From Streptomyces sp. NRRL F-2580 (GTDB lineage Bacteria; Actinomycetota; Actinomycetes; Streptomycetales; Streptomycetaceae): a DNA stretch of 64,000 nucleotides. The notes below the pieces were generated by a model, which saw nothing but the letters and a program-made list of their open reading frames with translations, was not told where the DNA came from and ran no database searches. Made by a program: the position numbers and the translations under genes. This document shows positions 9,678 through 19,640 of this stretch, piece after piece. Position 1 is the stretch's first letter. Every line of letters starts with the position of its first letter. The stretch spans positions 1 to 64,000 of the forward strand of contig NZ_JOIR01000001.1 in assembly GCF_000720115.1 (NCBI RefSeq). Reading direction: 5' to 3'.

Positions 9678-10424
9678 TCAGGCCAGGAAGCCCCGCAGCA
9701 GCGCCGCCGTGCCGCAGCAGTGCTCGCGCATCGTCTCGCGCGCCCCTGCCGCGTCCCGCGCCAGCACCGACTCCACCAGTGCGGTGTGCTGCTGCTGGGA
9801 GTGCTCCAGGTTGCGCACGAGCAGCGGGATGCAGTCCAGCAGGTCGTTGACGGTGGCGCGGACGGCCGCGTACTGGGCCGTCAGGGTGGCGGATCCGGCG
9901 AGCTCGCACAGGGTCAGGTGGAAGAGCGTGTCCTGGCGGCGGTAGTCGGCGAGCGGGGCGTCGTGCGTGGCCCCCAGTGCGGCGAGCAGCCGTTCGGCGC
10001 CCTCCTCGGTCAGCCCCTGCGAGGCGCACAGGCCGGCCGCCCCCACCTCCAGCACCTCGCGGAAGCGCAGCGCGTCCTCGATGTCCACCCCCGCGACGCG
10101 CCGGCGCAGCTCCTCCTCGGCGCCGCCCGCCGGGGTGTCGGGGCGGGGCAGCACGAAGGTTCCGCCGTACCGCCCGCGCCGGGCCTCCACCAGGCCCTGG
10201 TCCTGCAGTACCTTCAGCACCTCGCGCAGGGTGACCCGGCTGATGCCCATCCGCTCCGCCAGTTCCCGCTCGGGCGGCAGCCGTTCGCCGCCCGGCACCA
10301 GGCCCAGTCGGACCACCTGGAGGATCTGCTCCAGTGCCTCCTCGAACCCGTTGCCCGCCCGCACCTGCCGCAGCACGGGATTCAGCCGCGCGATCGCGTC
10401 GCCTTCACTCGCCGTATCGGTCAT
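9678..10424 (-). CDS. GntR/FadR-subfamily regulator of the amine utilisation locus
   Basis: The 248-residue protein has an N-terminal winged helix (residues about 25-90, with GERLPPERELAERMGISRVTLREVLKVLQDQGLV) and a helical FCD effector-binding domain (about 105-240). ATG 10424 is preferred over the ATG seven codons upstream because a GGAG element sits just before it. The gene is divergent from the GlnA4-like ligase gene across a 77-bp region that contains a candidate operator. From memory, the equivalent S. coelicolor gene beside glnA4 is called epuRII and acts on ethanolamine genes. Orthology here rests on position and family. Confidence 0.88.
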   Translation of the reverse strand: MTDTASEGDAIARLNPVLRQVRAGNGFEEALEQILQVVRLGLVPGGERLPPERELAERMGISRVTLREVLKVLQDQGLVEARRGRYGGTFVLPRPDTPAGGAEEELRRRVAGVDIEDALRFREVLEVGAAGLCASQGLTEEGAERLLAALGATHDAPLADYRRQDTLFHLTLCELAGSATLTAQYAAVRATVNDLLDCIPLLVRNLEHSQQQHTALVESVLARDAAGARETMREHCCGTAALLRGFLA

Positions 10425-10445
10425 CTCGGCTCCGCCCCTTCCCAA

Positions 10446-10470
10446 GCAATGGTTCTATTCAATACCTTAG
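10446..10470. promoter_or_regulatory. Putative GntR-regulator operator between regulator and ligase genes
   Basis: A 25-base GCAATGGTT-N8-TACCTT-N-G element lies in the divergent promoter region, 22 bases from the regulator start and 32 bases from the ligase start. It shares the conserved blocks with 9549-9573. Its position suits simultaneous control of both divergent genes. Confidence 0.6.
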
Positions 10471-10501
10471 GCGCACTCGGCTCACCGAAGGAGAGATTCC
10501 C

Positions 10502-11866
10502 GTGGTAGACCGCACGCCGCCGCTCGCGACCGAGGAGCTCCGCGTCCTCGTCGCCAGCGGCGAGATCGACACAGTGGTCCTGGCCTTCCCCGACATGCAG
10601 GGGCGGCTCCAGGGCAAGCGGTTCGCCGCACAGTTCTTCCTCGACGAGGTCCTCGAGCACGGCACCGAGGGCTGCAACTACCTTCTCGCCGTCGACACGG
10701 ACATGAACACCGTCGACGGGTACGAGATGTCCTCCTGGGACCGGGGCTACGGCGACTTCGCCATGCACCCCGACCTCGCCACCCTGCGCCGCATCCCCTG
10801 GAACCCGGGCAGTGCCTTCCTCATCGCCGACCTCGCCTGGAACGACGGCTCGCCCGTCGTCGCCGCGCCCCGGCAGATCCTGCGCCGCCAGCTGGAGCGC
10901 CTCGCCGAGCACGGGTTCACCGCGATGGTCGGCACCGAGCTGGAGTTCATGGTCTTCCAGGACACCTACGAACAGGCCTGGAACGCGGGCTACCGCGGTC
11001 TGACGCCCGCCAACCAGTACAACATCGACTACTCCGTCCTCGGGACCGGCCGCATCGAACCCCTGCTGCGCCGCATCCGCAACGAGATGCAGGCCGCGGG
11101 CCTGATCGTCGAGTCGGCCAAGGGGGAGTGCAACCTCGGCCAGCACGAGATCGCCTTCCGCTACGACGAGGCGCTGACCACCTGCGACCAGCACTCCGTC
11201 TACAAGACCGGGGCGAAGGAGATCGCTTCCCAGGAAGGCGTCTCGCTGACCTTCATGGCGAAGTTCGACGAGCGCGAGGGCAACTCCTGTCACATCCACC
11301 TCTCGCTCGCTGATGCCGACGGACGCAACGCGATGGCCGGGGACGGACCAGGCGGAATGTCACCGGTGATGCGGCACTTCCTGGCCGGCCAGCTGGCCGC
11401 GCTGCGCGACTTCTCCCTTCTCTACGCCCCCAACATCAATTCGTACAAGCGTTTCCGGCCGGGATCCTTCGCGCCGACCGCCGTCGCCTGGGGCGTGGAC
11501 AACCGGACCTGCGCGCTCCGAGTGGTCGGCCACGGCCGCTCCATGCGCTTCGAGAACCGCCTCCCCGGCGGCGACGTCAACCCGTACCTCGCCGTCTCCG
11601 GCCTGGTCGCGGCCGGGCTCTACGGCATCGAGAACCGGCTGGAGCTGCCCGAGGCGTGCGGCGGCAACGCCTACACCGCCGAATACGCGCACGTGCCGGC
11701 CACCCTGCGCGAGGCCGCCGAGCTCTGGGAGAACAGCGAGATCGCCAAGGCCGCCTTCGGCCCCGAAGTGGTCGCCCACTACCGGAACATGGCCCGCGTG
11801 GAACTCGACGCGTACGACTCCGCGGTGACCGACTGGGAGCTGCGCCGCTCCTTCGAACGCCTGTGA
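10502..11866 (+). CDS. glnA4: Glutamine synthetase-like gamma-glutamylamine ligase (GlnA4 type)
   Basis: The 454-residue enzyme has the glutamine synthetase fold. A beta-grasp N-terminal domain (about 15-110) is followed by the catalytic domain, with VGTELEFMVF, KGECNLGQHEIAFRYDEAL, GNSCHIHLSLAD, KRFRPGSFAPTAVAWGVDNR and RFENRLPGGDVNPYLA. It lacks the adenylylation-loop signature of GlnA1 and belongs with amine-gamma-glutamylating paralogues. In S. coelicolor, GlnA4 joins glutamate to ethanolamine using ATP. The GTG start at 10502 sits behind GAAGGAGAG at about 10488-10496. The open frame upstream to 10334 is non-coding. It heads an operon with the aldehyde and short-chain dehydrogenases. Ethanolamine is the probable substrate by synteny, while polyamines are the alternative. 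Confidence 0.87.
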   Translation: MVDRTPPLATEELRVLVASGEIDTVVLAFPDMQGRLQGKRFAAQFFLDEVLEHGTEGCNYLLAVDTDMNTVDGYEMSSWDRGYGDFAMHPDLATLRRIPWNPGSAFLIADLAWNDGSPVVAAPRQILRRQLERLAEHGFTAMVGTELEFMVFQDTYEQAWNAGYRGLTPANQYNIDYSVLGTGRIEPLLRRIRNEMQAAGLIVESAKGECNLGQHEIAFRYDEALTTCDQHSVYKTGAKEIASQEGVSLTFMAKFDEREGNSCHIHLSLADADGRNAMAGDGPGGMSPVMRHFLAGQLAALRDFSLLYAPNINSYKRFRPGSFAPTAVAWGVDNRTCALRVVGHGRSMRFENRLPGGDVNPYLAVSGLVAAGLYGIENRLELPEACGGNAYTAEYAHVPATLREAAELWENSEIAKAAFGPEVVAHYRNMARVELDAYDSAVTDWELRRSFERL

Positions 11867-11915
11867 TCCGTCCGGCACCGCACCGCCGAACCATCGAAAG
11901 TCTGTGAGGCAACAC

Positions 11916-13295
11916 GTGTCCGATGAGCTGGCCCCACTCCATCTGCGAGTGCTGAATCCGGCCACCGAGGAAACCGTCGCCATCGTCCCGGCCGCCACAC
12001 GGGACGATGTCGACGCCGCCGTCGCCCGGGCCGCCGCGGCCCAGCGCGCGTGGGCGGCCGCCGCCCCCGCCGACCGGGCCCGGCTGCTGCGCCGCTTCGC
12101 CGCGGTCGTCGACGGCCACATCGAGGAACTGGCGCAGCTGGAGGTCCGCGAAGCCGGCCACACCATCGGCAACGCCCGCTGGGAAGCCGGCAACGTACGC
12201 GACCTCCTCGACTTCGCCGCCGGGGGAGTCGAGCGGCTCTCCGGCCGCCAGATCCCCGTCGCCGGCGGCATCGACGTCACCTTCCTCGAACCCCTCGGCG
12301 TCATCGGCGTGATCGCCCCGTGGAACTTCCCCATGCCGATCGCCGCCTGGGGCCTGGCCCCGGCCCTCGCCGCCGGCAACGCCGTCATCCTCAAGCCCGC
12401 CGAGACCACTCCGCTGACCGCGCTGCGCCTCGCCGAACTCGCCCTCGAAGCCGGGATCCCCGAGCACCTCTTCCAGGTGCTCCCCGGTCACGGCGCGGTC
12501 GCGGGCGACGCGCTCGTCGAACACCCCGGCGTGGCCAAGATCGTCTTCACCGGCTCCACGCGTGTCGGCAAGCAGATCATGGCCAAGTGCGCCGACCGGG
12601 TGAAACGCGTCACCCTCGAACTCGGCGGCAAGAGCCCCAACATCGTCTTCGCCGACGCGGACCTGGAGGCCGCCGCGGCCGCTGCCCCGATGTCCTTCCT
12701 CGACAACACCGGCCAGGACTGCTGCGCCCGCACCCGCATCCTCGTCCAGCGCTCCGTCCACGACCGCTTCCTGGAGCTCGTCGCCCCCGGCATCGCCGCC
12801 GTGGCCGTCGGCGACCCGCTCGACGAGAAGACGCAGATGGGCCCGCTGATCTCGCGGACCCAGCTGGACCGCGTACGGTCCTTCGTCACCGACGACCTCA
12901 CCGCGATCCGCGGCACCGCCCCCGAGGGCCCCGGCTTCTGGTACCCGCCGACCCTCGTCACGGACGTCGCCCCCACCGCACCCGTGGCCGCCGAGGAGGT
13001 CTTCGGACCGGTCGCCGTCGTCCTGCCCTTCGAGGACGAGGAGGACGCCGTACGCCTGGCCAACGCGACCGAGTACGGGCTCTCCGGCTCCCTCTGGACC
13101 CGCGACATCGGCCGCGCCCTGCGCGTCTCGCGCGCCGTCGCCGCCGGGAACCTGTCCGTCAACTCCCACAGCAGCGTCCGCTACTGGACCCCCTTCGGCG
13201 GCTACAAGCAGTCCGGCCTCGGCCGCGAGCTCGGCCCCGACGCCCTCACCGCTTTCACCGAGACCAAGAACGTCTTCATCAGCACGGAGGCCTGA
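11916..13295 (+). CDS. NAD(P)-dependent aldehyde dehydrogenase
   Basis: The 459-residue protein is an aldehyde dehydrogenase with all family marks. These are the cofactor segment GVIAPWNFPMPIAAW, ILKPAETTPL, FTGSTRVGKQI, the general base Glu235 in LELGGKSPN, and the catalytic cysteine Cys269 in NTGQDCCARTR. GTG 11916 is preferred to GTG 11904 because GAGG lies seven bases before it. It sits 49 bases after the ligase gene and six bases before the short-chain dehydrogenase gene. In the inferred pathway it would oxidise the gamma-glutamyl aldehyde to the acid. The active site suggests a PuuC-like role but does not fix the substrate. Confidence 0.9.
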   Translation: MSDELAPLHLRVLNPATEETVAIVPAATRDDVDAAVARAAAAQRAWAAAAPADRARLLRRFAAVVDGHIEELAQLEVREAGHTIGNARWEAGNVRDLLDFAAGGVERLSGRQIPVAGGIDVTFLEPLGVIGVIAPWNFPMPIAAWGLAPALAAGNAVILKPAETTPLTALRLAELALEAGIPEHLFQVLPGHGAVAGDALVEHPGVAKIVFTGSTRVGKQIMAKCADRVKRVTLELGGKSPNIVFADADLEAAAAAAPMSFLDNTGQDCCARTRILVQRSVHDRFLELVAPGIAAVAVGDPLDEKTQMGPLISRTQLDRVRSFVTDDLTAIRGTAPEGPGFWYPPTLVTDVAPTAPVAAEEVFGPVAVVLPFEDEEDAVRLANATEYGLSGSLWTRDIGRALRVSRAVAAGNLSVNSHSSVRYWTPFGGYKQSGLGRELGPDALTAFTETKNVFISTEA

Positions 13296-13300
13296 AGAAC

Positions 13301-14095
13301 ATGACCAGCCAGACCCCTGAAGAGATCGTCTGCCGCCGCCTGGTCGGCCGTACCGCCGTCATCACCGGAGCCGGCAGCGGCATCGGCCTCGCCACCGCCC
13401 GGCGCCTCGCGTCCGAGGGCGCCGACATCGTCTGCGGCGACATCGACGAGACGGCCGGCAAGGCCGCCGCCGAGGAGGTCGGCGGGACCTACGTGAAGGT
13501 CGACGTCACCGACAAGGAGCAGGTCGACGCGCTCTTCAAGACGGCCTTCGACACCTACGGCTCCGTCGACATCGCCTTCAACAACGCGGGCATCTCGCCC
13601 CCGGACGACGACTCCATCCTCACCACCGAGCTCGACGCCTGGCGGCGCGTCCAGGACGTCAACCTCACCTCCGTCTACCTGTGCTGCAAGGCCGCCCTGC
13701 CCTACATGCAGCGCCAGGGCCGCGGCTCGATCATCAACACCGCCTCCTTCGTCGCGATCATGGGCGCCGCGACCTCGCAGATCTCCTACACCGCCTCCAA
13801 GGGCGGCGTCCTGGCCATGTCCCGCGAGCTCGGCGTGCAGTTCGCCCGCGAGGGCATCCGCGTCAACGCCCTGTGCCCGGGGCCGGTCAACACCCCGCTG
13901 CTCCAGGAGCTGTTCGCCAAGGACCCCGAGCGCGCCGCCCGCCGTCTGGTGCACATCCCGCTGGGCCGCTTCGCCGAGCCCACCGAGATCGCCGCCGCCG
14001 TGGCCTTCCTCGCCAGCGACGACTCCTCCTTCATCAACGCCACCGACTTCCTCGTCGACGGCGGGATCTCCGGCGCGTACGTCACCCCGCTGTAG
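13301..14095 (+). CDS. Short-chain dehydrogenase/reductase (SDR)
   Basis: The 264-residue oxidoreductase has the classical SDR fold. It contains the nucleotide-binding TGAGSGIG at 22-29, the NNAG motif at about 94-97, and the catalytic Ser149, Tyr163 and Lys167 (YTASK). The PGPVNTPL stretch follows. The start at ATG 13301 is five bases after the aldehyde dehydrogenase stop, so the two are co-transcribed. In a gamma-glutamylethanolamide pathway the hydroxyl group must first be oxidised to an aldehyde, which suits this enzyme; the polyamine pathway uses an amine oxidase instead. This gene therefore supports ethanolamine over polyamines as the locus substrate. A strong hairpin at 14158-14185 ends the operon. 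Confidence 0.88.
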   Translation: MTSQTPEEIVCRRLVGRTAVITGAGSGIGLATARRLASEGADIVCGDIDETAGKAAAEEVGGTYVKVDVTDKEQVDALFKTAFDTYGSVDIAFNNAGISPPDDDSILTTELDAWRRVQDVNLTSVYLCCKAALPYMQRQGRGSIINTASFVAIMGAATSQISYTASKGGVLAMSRELGVQFAREGIRVNALCPGPVNTPLLQELFAKDPERAARRLVHIPLGRFAEPTEIAAAVAFLASDDSSFINATDFLVDGGISGAYVTPL

Positions 14096-14157
14096 ACCAC
14101 CGCCGCCCAGACCGCCGCGGAGCAGACCACCCCGCCGCAGACCACCCCGTCCCGGGC

Positions 14158-14185
14158 CGGCCGGGCGCCGTGAGGCGCCCGGCCG
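14158..14185 (+). terminator. Hairpin terminator after the amine operon
   Basis: Twelve perfect base pairs (14158-14169 with 14174-14185) close a GTGA loop. It follows the dehydrogenase stop by 62 bases and precedes the HAD phosphatase gene by 27. There is no U tract. A short duplicated CAGACCACCCCG segment lies just upstream in the gap. Confidence 0.65.
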
Positions 14186-14212
14186 CTGCGTGCCCGACCC
14201 CCGAGGAGCAGC

Positions 14213-15496
<1,284 letters not shown>

Positions 15497-15508
15497 GAGA
15501 GGACACCC

Positions 15509-16711
15509 CTAGAGGAACGTGCGGCCCTCGCCACGGTAGGTCGGGGCGGTGGCCGTCACCCGGTCCCCCTCCACCAGGTGCAGCGTGTCGAAGCGCTCGC
15601 ACAGTTCGCCTGCCTTCGCGTGCCGGAACCACACCCGGTCGCCGATCAGCAGGTCGTCGGCCGGGCCGCCCAGCAGCGGGGTCTGCACCTCGCCGGCCCC
15701 CTCCTGGGGGTCGTAGCGCAGCCCCCGCGGCAGGTACGGAACCGGCAGCCGGTCCGCGCCGGCCGCTCCCGAGGCCGGGTAGCCGCCCCCGAGCACCGTC
15801 ACCACGCCCACACCGGGCCTGCGCACCACCGGCTGCGCGAACAGCGCCGCCGGGCGCCCGCTGAAGGAGGTGTAGTTGTCGAACAGGCGCGGCACGTACA
15901 GCCCCGACCCGGCGGCCACCTCCGTCACCGCGTCCTCGGCGACCGTGTGCTGCACACTGCCGGTCCCGCCGCCGTTGACGAACTCCAGGTCCGGTACGAC
16001 GGCCCGCACGGCCCGCACCACCTCGGCCCGCCGCGCCGCGAGCTCCCTGCGGGCCGCGCCCTGCATCAGCCGGATGACCCGGGAGCGCAGCGGCCGGCCG
16101 GCCAGCGCGTCCCCGACCCCGGCGACGTGGCCCTCGTACGCCATCAGGCCCACCACCCGGAACCCCGGCCGGGCGGAGACCGTACGGGCCAGCGCGGCCA
16201 GCTGCGCCGGCTCGCGCAGCGGGGACCGGCGGGCCCCGACCCGGACCCGGCCGCCGAACAGCTGGAGGGCGGTGTCCAGTTCCAGACAGACGCGGATCTC
16301 CTCGGCGCCCCCGTCGCGGGCCCCGTCGATCAGCTCCAGCTGCGCGGGATCGTCGACCATCACCGTGACCGCGCCGGCCAGCTTGGCGTCGTTCGCCAGC
16401 TCGGCGAAGCCGGCCCGGTCGGCGGAGGGATACGCGAGGAGCACGTCCTCGAACCCGGACCGGGCCAGCCACAGCGACTCGGCCAGCGTGTACGACATGA
16501 TCCCGGCGAACCCGGGCCGGGCCAGCACGCGTTCGAGCAGCGCGCGGCACCGGACCGACTTGCTGGCGACCCGGACCGGCTTCCCGCCGGCCCGGCGCAC
16601 GAGGTCGTCGGCATTGGCGTCGAAGGCGTCGAGGTCCACGACGGCCAGCGGCGCGTCCAGGTGCCCGGTCGCCCGGTCGTACCGGGCGCGGTCGGCGGCA
16701 GGGGAGTTCAT
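15509..16711 (-). CDS. Alanine racemase-fold PLP enzyme (D-threonine aldolase/amino acid deaminase-like)
   Basis: The 400-residue protein has an N-terminal alanine-racemase-type TIM barrel that binds pyridoxal phosphate. The candidate Schiff-base lysine lies in VRVASKSVRCRALL near residue 51. The C-terminal domain (about 280-400) has the DSD1/D-serine dehydratase-like features DRVWFRHAKAGELCERFDTLHLVEGDRV. Family members act on D-threonine, D-serine or related amino acids, and the reaction here is not determined. ATG 16711 is preferred because the N-terminal extension of the longer open frame is low-complexity and overlaps the divergent gene. It is divergent from the membrane protein starting at 16855 across 143 bases. 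Confidence 0.82.
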   Translation of the reverse strand: MNSPAADRARYDRATGHLDAPLAVVDLDAFDANADDLVRRAGGKPVRVASKSVRCRALLERVLARPGFAGIMSYTLAESLWLARSGFEDVLLAYPSADRAGFAELANDAKLAGAVTVMVDDPAQLELIDGARDGGAEEIRVCLELDTALQLFGGRVRVGARRSPLREPAQLAALARTVSARPGFRVVGLMAYEGHVAGVGDALAGRPLRSRVIRLMQGAARRELAARRAEVVRAVRAVVPDLEFVNGGGTGSVQHTVAEDAVTEVAAGSGLYVPRLFDNYTSFSGRPAALFAQPVVRRPGVGVVTVLGGGYPASGAAGADRLPVPYLPRGLRYDPQEGAGEVQTPLLGGPADDLLIGDRVWFRHAKAGELCERFDTLHLVEGDRVTATAPTYRGEGRTFL

Positions 16712-16854
16712 GGGCGGCAGCTTGCCAGAGGTCTCTACCGGTGGGTAGGGGGCGGCGACAGCCGGAGGCGGGGACACCGGGCCCGCGGAGCCCCGCCGGG
16801 GACCCCGTAGAGTACGGGCAGGCAGCCGTACGGAACGGGGGGCGGAGCCGCCGG

Positions 16855-17658
16855 ATGACCACGACGACACCGCGGACCACGATCCCGGGCGAGCCCGATC
16901 CGTGGTCCCCGCCGCCCCAGCCCGCGCACGCCCCGCCGCGCCGCCACCCCGGACGCGTCCTCGCCGCCGCGCTCTGCCTCCTCCTGGGCAGCGGCCTCGT
17001 CGGCGGAGCCGCCGTCACCACCTGGGCCGAACACCGCGCCGCGAACCGCCCGTTGCCCGCCGACGCCGCCTACCGCAAGGCCGAGTCGCTGTGGCGGGCC
17101 GCGCCCGTGGACAGCCTGTTCCCGCCCGTCCTGGCCGGCCCCGCGGCCGGCCCCGGCGGCTCCGACCGGACCTGGACCCGCGTCGCGCTCGCACCCGACG
17201 CCGACTGCGCGGCCGCCCTGGCCGCCGACTGGCAGGGCCTGTTGGCCGCCACCGGCTGCACCCGCGTGCTCCGCGCCACCTACACCGACGCCACCCGCAG
17301 CTCCCTGATCACCGTCGGCCTGGTCTTCACCCCCGCCGACGCCCCCGGGATGACCGCCCTCACCGGCCGGATCACCGCTCCGCCCGCGTACGGGTTCGCC
17401 GACGGCCAGCGCGCCGCCTGGACCGCGTCCGTACGCGACGAGGCCCCCGTCGTGGTCTACGCCGTCTCCGCCTTCGCCGACGGCCGCCCGCTGGACGCGC
17501 CCCGCCCCGCCGAGGACCTGATGAAGAAGGACGCCACCGGAGCCGCCGCCAGGGCGGGCCTCGGGCACGAGGCCAAAGCGGTCGCCGCCCGCATCGGGGA
17601 CGGCGTGGCACTGCTCGCCGCACCGCCCGCCACGCCCGCGCCGAAGGCCGGCCGATGA
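16855..17658 (+). CDS. Membrane-anchored protein partnered with the mycosin protease
   Basis: The 267-residue protein has a Pro-rich cytoplasmic tail (1-32), one transmembrane helix (about 33-58, VLAAALCLLLGSGLVGGAAV) and a long extracytoplasmic domain. It contains CAAALAADWQGLLAATGCTR with two cysteines, and VGLVFTPADAPGM. I do not recognise a named enzyme domain. A GGCGGAG site precedes ATG 16855. Its last four bases overlap the start of the mycosin gene (ATGA), so they are translationally coupled. This suggests joint function in an exported protease system or in type VII secretion. No ESX core genes are in the window. Confidence 0.75.
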   Translation: MTTTTPRTTIPGEPDPWSPPPQPAHAPPRRHPGRVLAAALCLLLGSGLVGGAAVTTWAEHRAANRPLPADAAYRKAESLWRAAPVDSLFPPVLAGPAAGPGGSDRTWTRVALAPDADCAAALAADWQGLLAATGCTRVLRATYTDATRSSLITVGLVFTPADAPGMTALTGRITAPPAYGFADGQRAAWTASVRDEAPVVVYAVSAFADGRPLDAPRPAEDLMKKDATGAAARAGLGHEAKAVAARIGDGVALLAAPPATPAPKAGR

Positions 17659-18878
17659 CCCCGCGACGGGCGCTCGGGCGGGCCGCCGCAGCCCTGACCG
17701 CCGCCGCCCTCCTCACGGCCGCCACCACGTTCCCGGCCGCCGCCGACACCACCCGCGACCGCCAGTGGGGCCTGCTCGCGCTCCGCGCCGAGGAGGCCTG
17801 GGGCACCACCCGGGGCGACGGGGTGACCGTCGCCGTCCTCGACACCGGGGTCGACGACTCCCACCCCGACCTCGCGGGCCAGGTCCTCGAAGGCACCGAC
17901 CTCATCGGCATGGGCGCCGGCCGCGGCGACCGGGCGTGGGCCCGACACGGCACCGCCATGGCGAGCATCATCGCCGGGCACGGCCACGGACCCAGCCGGG
18001 GCCAGGGCGTCCTCGGCCTCGCCCCGCAGGCGCGGATCCTGCCGGTCCGGGTGATCCTCGAAGAGGGCGACCCGGGCCGGGGCCAGGCCCGCGACAGCAA
18101 GGGCGGGGCCCTCGCGGAGGGCATCCGCTGGGCCGCCGACCACGGCGCCGACGTGATCAACCTGTCCCTCGGCGACGACAGCGACTCCGCCCACCACGAG
18201 GCGGGCGAGGACGAGGCCGTCCAGTACGCGCTCGCCAAGGGCGTGGTCGTCGTCGCCTCCGCCGGCAATGGCGGCGAGACGGGCGACCGCGTCTCCTACC
18301 CGGCCGCGTACCCGGGGGTGATCGCCGTCACCGCCGTCGACCGCCGCGGCAAGAAGGCCAAGTTCTCCACCCGCAACTGGTACGCCACCGTCAGCGCCCC
18401 CGGCGTCGACGTGGTCATCGCCGACCCCGACCGCTCGTACTACGAGGGCTGGGGCACCAGCGCCGCCGCGGCCTTCGTCTCCGGCGCCGCGGCCCTGATC
18501 AAGGCCGAGCACCCGGACCTGTCCCCTGCCCAGATCAAGAAGCTGCTGGAGGACACCGCCTCCGACTCCCCGGCCGGCGGCCGCGACGACGCCCGCGGCC
18601 ACGGCACGGTGGATCCCGTCGCCGCCCTCCAGGCCGCGGAGTCGATGCAGGCGGACGCCGCGGTGCCCGCCCCCGCCGCGGCAGGGCGCACGTACTTCGG
18701 CCCCGGCCCCGAGCCGGCCCGCCCGCCCGAGCGGAACGCCCGGCTCGGCGCCCCCGCGGCCGCGGTCGCCGGAGCGGTGCTGCTCGTACTGGCCGCCGTA
18801 CTGGGCCGGCGCCCTCGGCGGGGTGCCCGGGGTCGCGACCGCGGGCCCCTCACGGCACCGTCGCACCCGGCACAGTAG
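17655..18878 (+). CDS. Subtilisin-like mycosin (S8 peptidase, type VII secretion-associated)
   Basis: The 407-residue serine protease has a signal peptide (1-32), a subtilisin-fold catalytic domain (about 50-330) and a C-terminal transmembrane anchor (about 372-393, PAAAVAGAVLLVLAAVLG) with a basic tail. The catalytic triad is Asp63 in AVLDTGVDDSHPDL, His98 in RHGTAMA and Ser268 in GTSAAAAF. The oxyanion Asn lies in SAGNGG. The usual Met after GTS is Ala, as in some mycosins. The layout matches membrane mycosins (MycP), which are tied to type VII secretion and oriented with the active site outside. Its ATGA overlap with the upstream membrane protein supports joint function. Confidence 0.86.
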   Translation: MTPRRALGRAAAALTAAALLTAATTFPAAADTTRDRQWGLLALRAEEAWGTTRGDGVTVAVLDTGVDDSHPDLAGQVLEGTDLIGMGAGRGDRAWARHGTAMASIIAGHGHGPSRGQGVLGLAPQARILPVRVILEEGDPGRGQARDSKGGALAEGIRWAADHGADVINLSLGDDSDSAHHEAGEDEAVQYALAKGVVVVASAGNGGETGDRVSYPAAYPGVIAVTAVDRRGKKAKFSTRNWYATVSAPGVDVVIADPDRSYYEGWGTSAAAAFVSGAAALIKAEHPDLSPAQIKKLLEDTASDSPAGGRDDARGHGTVDPVAALQAAESMQADAAVPAPAAAGRTYFGPGPEPARPPERNARLGAPAAAVAGAVLLVLAAVLGRRPRRGARGRDRGPLTAPSHPAQ

Positions 18879-18890
18879 GGTCGGGTAACT

Positions 18891-19640
18891 GTGGCGAACA
18901 TGGCGAACAAGAACATTCCCGACCCGGGCTTCTCCGACGACGACGGTTCGGCCGATCCCCGGCTGACCGCGGCCCTGGCCGCCTGGTCCGAGGACCGGGC
19001 CAAGGAGCCCGAGGTGCTGGCCGCTCTCAAGGGGGCCCGGCTGCTGGTCCCCGTCGTCGCCGTCCTCGGCGAGGTGGAGACCGACCCGGAGACGGGCCTG
19101 AAGCGCGAGAAGACCAGCGACATGGCCGTCCCGACGCTCCGGGCCGGCGACCGGCGGGCCCTGCCCGCCTTCACCTCGACCGCCTCGCTCGCGCTCTGGG
19201 ACCCGGCCGCCCGACCGGTGGCGGTCCCGCTGCACCAGGCGCTGGCCGCCGCCGCGCACGAGAAGGCCGACACCGTGGTCCTGGACCTGGCCGGGCCCGT
19301 CGCCTACCAGCTGACCGGCCCGGCGCTGCTGGCCCTCGCCGAGGGCCGTACGGACGCGGACCCGCTGGCCGACCCCGCCGTACGGGAGGCCGTACGGGAC
19401 GCCGTGTCCGCGGAGCCGGCCGTGCTCCGCGCCCACCTCGGCCCGGGCGGCGCCGACGCCGACGGCACCCTCGCGATCGTGCTGGCCGGCGGGGCGCAGG
19501 CGCCCGCCGCGGCCCGCCGCGTCGCCGAGGCCCTGGCGGCGGACACCACCCTGCGGGCCCGGCTGGTGCGCGGGCTGGACCTGGCGCTGCTGCCGCCGGA
19601 CGCGCCGGTGCCGCCCGGCGAGGCGCTGTTCACCCGCTGA
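18891..19640 (+). CDS. SseB-family protein
   Basis: The 249-residue protein has the SseB N-terminal domain (about 20-130, with RLTAALAAW, LLVPVVAVLGE, AVPTLRAGDRRALPAFTSTASLALWD). A second, diverged region follows to the C-terminus. SseB-like proteins are cytosolic and their role in actinobacteria is not established. GTG 18891 is listed, although ATG 18900 (three codons later) is equally possible. The gene follows the mycosin gene by 12 bases and could be co-transcribed. Its stop converges on, and overlaps by 11 bases, the DUF1844 gene on the other strand. Confidence 0.82.
   Translation: MANMANKNIPDPGFSDDDGSADPRLTAALAAWSEDRAKEPEVLAALKGARLLVPVVAVLGEVETDPETGLKREKTSDMAVPTLRAGDRRALPAFTSTASLALWDPAARPVAVPLHQALAAAAHEKADTVVLDLAGPVAYQLTGPALLALAEGRTDADPLADPAVREAVRDAVSAEPAVLRAHLGPGGADADGTLAIVLAGGAQAPAAARRVAEALAADTTLRARLVRGLDLALLPPDAPVPPGEALFTR

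Noticed and set aside
12050..13300. Long forward frame across the aldehyde dehydrogenase gene joined to the SDR frame
   Set aside because: The part before 13301 is Arg/Pro-rich shadow translation; the SDR has its own start at ATG 13301, and the aldehyde dehydrogenase occupies the correct frame.
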